From the NCBI GenBank assembly GCA_964437145.1, contig CAYTFW010000003.1, positions 1-64,000 on the forward strand: a stretch of DNA of 64,000 bases, read 5' to 3'. The notes beneath the pieces are model-generated. The model ran no database searches and was not told where the DNA came from. It saw nothing but the letters and a program-made list of their open reading frames with translations. The stretch comes from JAFAZJ01 sp964437145. GTDB lineage: Bacteria > Pseudomonadota > Alphaproteobacteria > Reyranellales > Reyranellaceae. A program made the translations under genes and the position numbers. This document shows positions 62,847 through 64,000 of this stretch, one piece after another (the stretch's first letter is position 1; each line of letters opens with the position of its first letter).

Positions 62847-64000
62847 TCAGGCGGCGGCGACGCTCTCGATCTCGCCCGCGACCAGGCGCGTCTCGTTGGC
62901 CAGCGGCCCCAGCGCGTCCTCGCAACCGGCACGATCGGCCGTCTTGCCGGCGGTCTCCAGCGTCAGCGCGACGTCGGCGACACGCCGCGCGCCGACCGCC
63001 AATGCCGCTCCCTTGAGCTTGTGCGCCGCCGCCGCGACGCTGGCCAGATCGCCCGCCGCCATCGCCCGTTCGATATCGTCGCGCACCTCGCGCGCGGTGG
63101 TGAGGAACTTGTCGAGCAGACTACGGATCGCCGCGCGGTCGTCGCCCATCCAGGCCGATAGCGTCGAGCGATCGAGGATCGGCGAGCCGCCGGGCGCGGC
63201 GTCGGCCGCTGGCCGCGCGACCATCGGCTCGTTGGCCGGCATCCAGCGCTGCAGGGTGGCGCGCAAGCGATCGAGGGCCACCGGCTTGGAGAGGTAGGCG
63301 TCCATGCCGGCGGCGCGGCAGCGCTCGTCCTCGCCGCGCATGGCGTTGGCGGTGACGGCGACGATCGGCGTGCGCGGCCGGCCGCGCTCGACTTCCTCGA
63401 TTCTGATGCGCGCGGTCATCTCGAAGCCGTCCATTTGGGGCATGTGCACGTCGGCGAAGACGATGGCGTAGTCGCCCTGTCGCCAGGCCGCGAGGCCCTC
63501 GCGGCCATCGACCGCCGTGTCGGCGGCGACGCCGAGTGCGCGCAGTTGGCCCTGCAGCACGTCGCGATTGACCGGGTGGTCGTCGACAACCAGCACCCGC
63601 GCGCCGGCCTGGATCATCGGTGAGGGCGCGGCGGCCATGGGTGCGTCTGTCCTGGGTACATCGACCGCCGCCAGGCCGACCAGTGGCGAATCGGCCGGCG
63701 CGGCGCTCAGCTCCAAGGTCACGGTGAAGGTCGAGCCGATGCCGGGCCGGCTGTCGACCGTGACGTCGCCGCCCATGGCCTGGGCTAGCCGGCGCACGAT
63801 CGACAGGCCCAGGCCGGTGCCGCCATAGCGCCGCGTCGTCGAGTTATCGGCTTGGGCGAAGGGCTGGAACAGCCGGGCGATCTGCGCCGCGTTCATGCCG
63901 ACGCCGGTGTCTTCGACGCTCAGCGTGACGCGCGCGCGGCCGCCGACCAGCGGCTCGGTGCGCGCCTTGACCATGGCGCCGCCGCGCTCGGTGAACTTCA
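62847..64000 (-). CDS. Hybrid sensor histidine kinase, C-terminal part (HATPase-REC-HPt), truncated by window edge
   Basis: The frame is open to base 64000, so only about 384 C-terminal residues are seen. VKART is preceded by KFTERGGAM, the end of the N-box. The ATPase has DTGVGMN and GGTGLGLS. A receiver domain follows (VLVVDDHPVNRDVL, phospho-Asp in FADVHMPQMDGFEM, Lys in YLSKPV). An HPt domain has AAAHKLKGAALAVGA. So it is a phosphorelay kinase of BarA/ArcB-like build. Input domains lie beyond the window. The ATG at 63974 is internal, not the start. It sits 72 bases upstream of MscS on the same strand. Confidence 0.92.
   Translation of the reverse strand, partial: KFTERGGAMVKARTEPLVGGRARVTLSVEDTGVGMNAAQIARLFQPFAQADNSTTRRYGGTGLGLSIVRRLAQAMGGDVTVDSRPGIGSTFTVTLELSAAPADSPLVGLAAVDVPRTDAPMAAAPSPMIQAGARVLVVDDHPVNRDVLQGQLRALGVAADTAVDGREGLAAWRQGDYAIVFADVHMPQMDGFEMTARIRIEEVERGRPRTPIVAVTANAMRGEDERCRAAGMDAYLSKPVALDRLRATLQRWMPANEPMVARPAADAAPGGSPILDRSTLSAWMGDDRAAIRSLLDKFLTTAREVRDDIERAMAAGDLASVAAAAHKLKGAALAVGARRVADVALTLETAGKTADRAGCEDALGPLANETRLVAGEIESVAAA

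Overview
The window is a gene-dense, very G+C-rich stretch of chromosome from a free-living proteobacterium. The best fit is a soil- or water-type alphaproteobacterium of the Rhodospirillales/Hyphomicrobiales kind. This rests on the DUF1127 small protein, several tripartite-tricarboxylate (Bug-type) binding proteins, branched-chain-amino-acid-type ABC transporters flanked by CoA ligases, CaiB, TauD and P450 families, an RhlE helicase and a hybrid kinase with HPt domain. It is inference from family content, not a taxonomic test. I see no tRNA, rRNA, CRISPR array, transposase or phage gene. No gene-free gap exceeds 300 bases.

Layout. 0.1-3.5 kb: ferredoxin-NADP-reductase-like flavoprotein, AHL-lactonase-like hydrolase, family III CoA transferase. 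3.7-7.6 kb: a small membrane protein, then an operon of an aberrant 904-residue ABC protein, a cyclic-nucleotide-binding protein and a methyltransferase. 7.7-10.5 kb: CobW-type GTPase, WD40 protein and TauE-like permease, translationally coupled. 10.5-14 kb: DUF1028 protein, Bcr/CflA efflux pump, two small proteins including DUF1127, and an SDR. 14-23.1 kb: a six-gene minus-strand run (PTE-like hydrolase, P450, glycosyltransferase, PfkB kinase, AmpG, Pat-like acetyltransferase). 23.2-32 kb: DUF1203, nitroreductase, two Bug proteins, a VOC-hydrolase fusion, a quinone-oxidoreductase-type enzyme and aconitase. 32-37.3 kb: TPR protein, hydrolase, an HExxH protein, GyrI-like and AraC proteins, a TauD dioxygenase and the relic of a fourth Bug gene. 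37.4-47.7 kb: a complete HAAT/Liv ABC importer with an acyl-CoA synthetase at one end and a PaaK-like protein at the other. 48-54 kb: a third Bug protein, an exported PCMT, a polytopic spermidine-synthase-like protein and an exported hydrolase. 54-64 kb: RhlE, MurA with Asp in place of the catalytic Cys, DinB, Ogt, an exported lipase-like hydrolase, a second TauD, MscS, and a hybrid histidine kinase cut by the window edge.

The overall physiology is uptake and CoA-dependent breakdown of organic acids (Bug receptors, HAAT importer, CoA ligases and transferase, dioxygenases, P450), with envelope upkeep (AmpG, MurA, MscS) and repair genes.

The intergenic spaces carry at least four families of palindromic repeats. 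Family A (about 29-32-nt arms) occurs at four full sites plus fragments. Family B (24-nt arms) sits inside or beside A. Family C is one large compound palindrome. Family D is a tandem pair of hairpins whose arms co-vary. The most unusual proteins are the ABC protein with a triplicated helical segment and three altered ATPase motifs, the Cys-to-Asp MurA, and the exported or membrane-bound SAM-enzyme pair.
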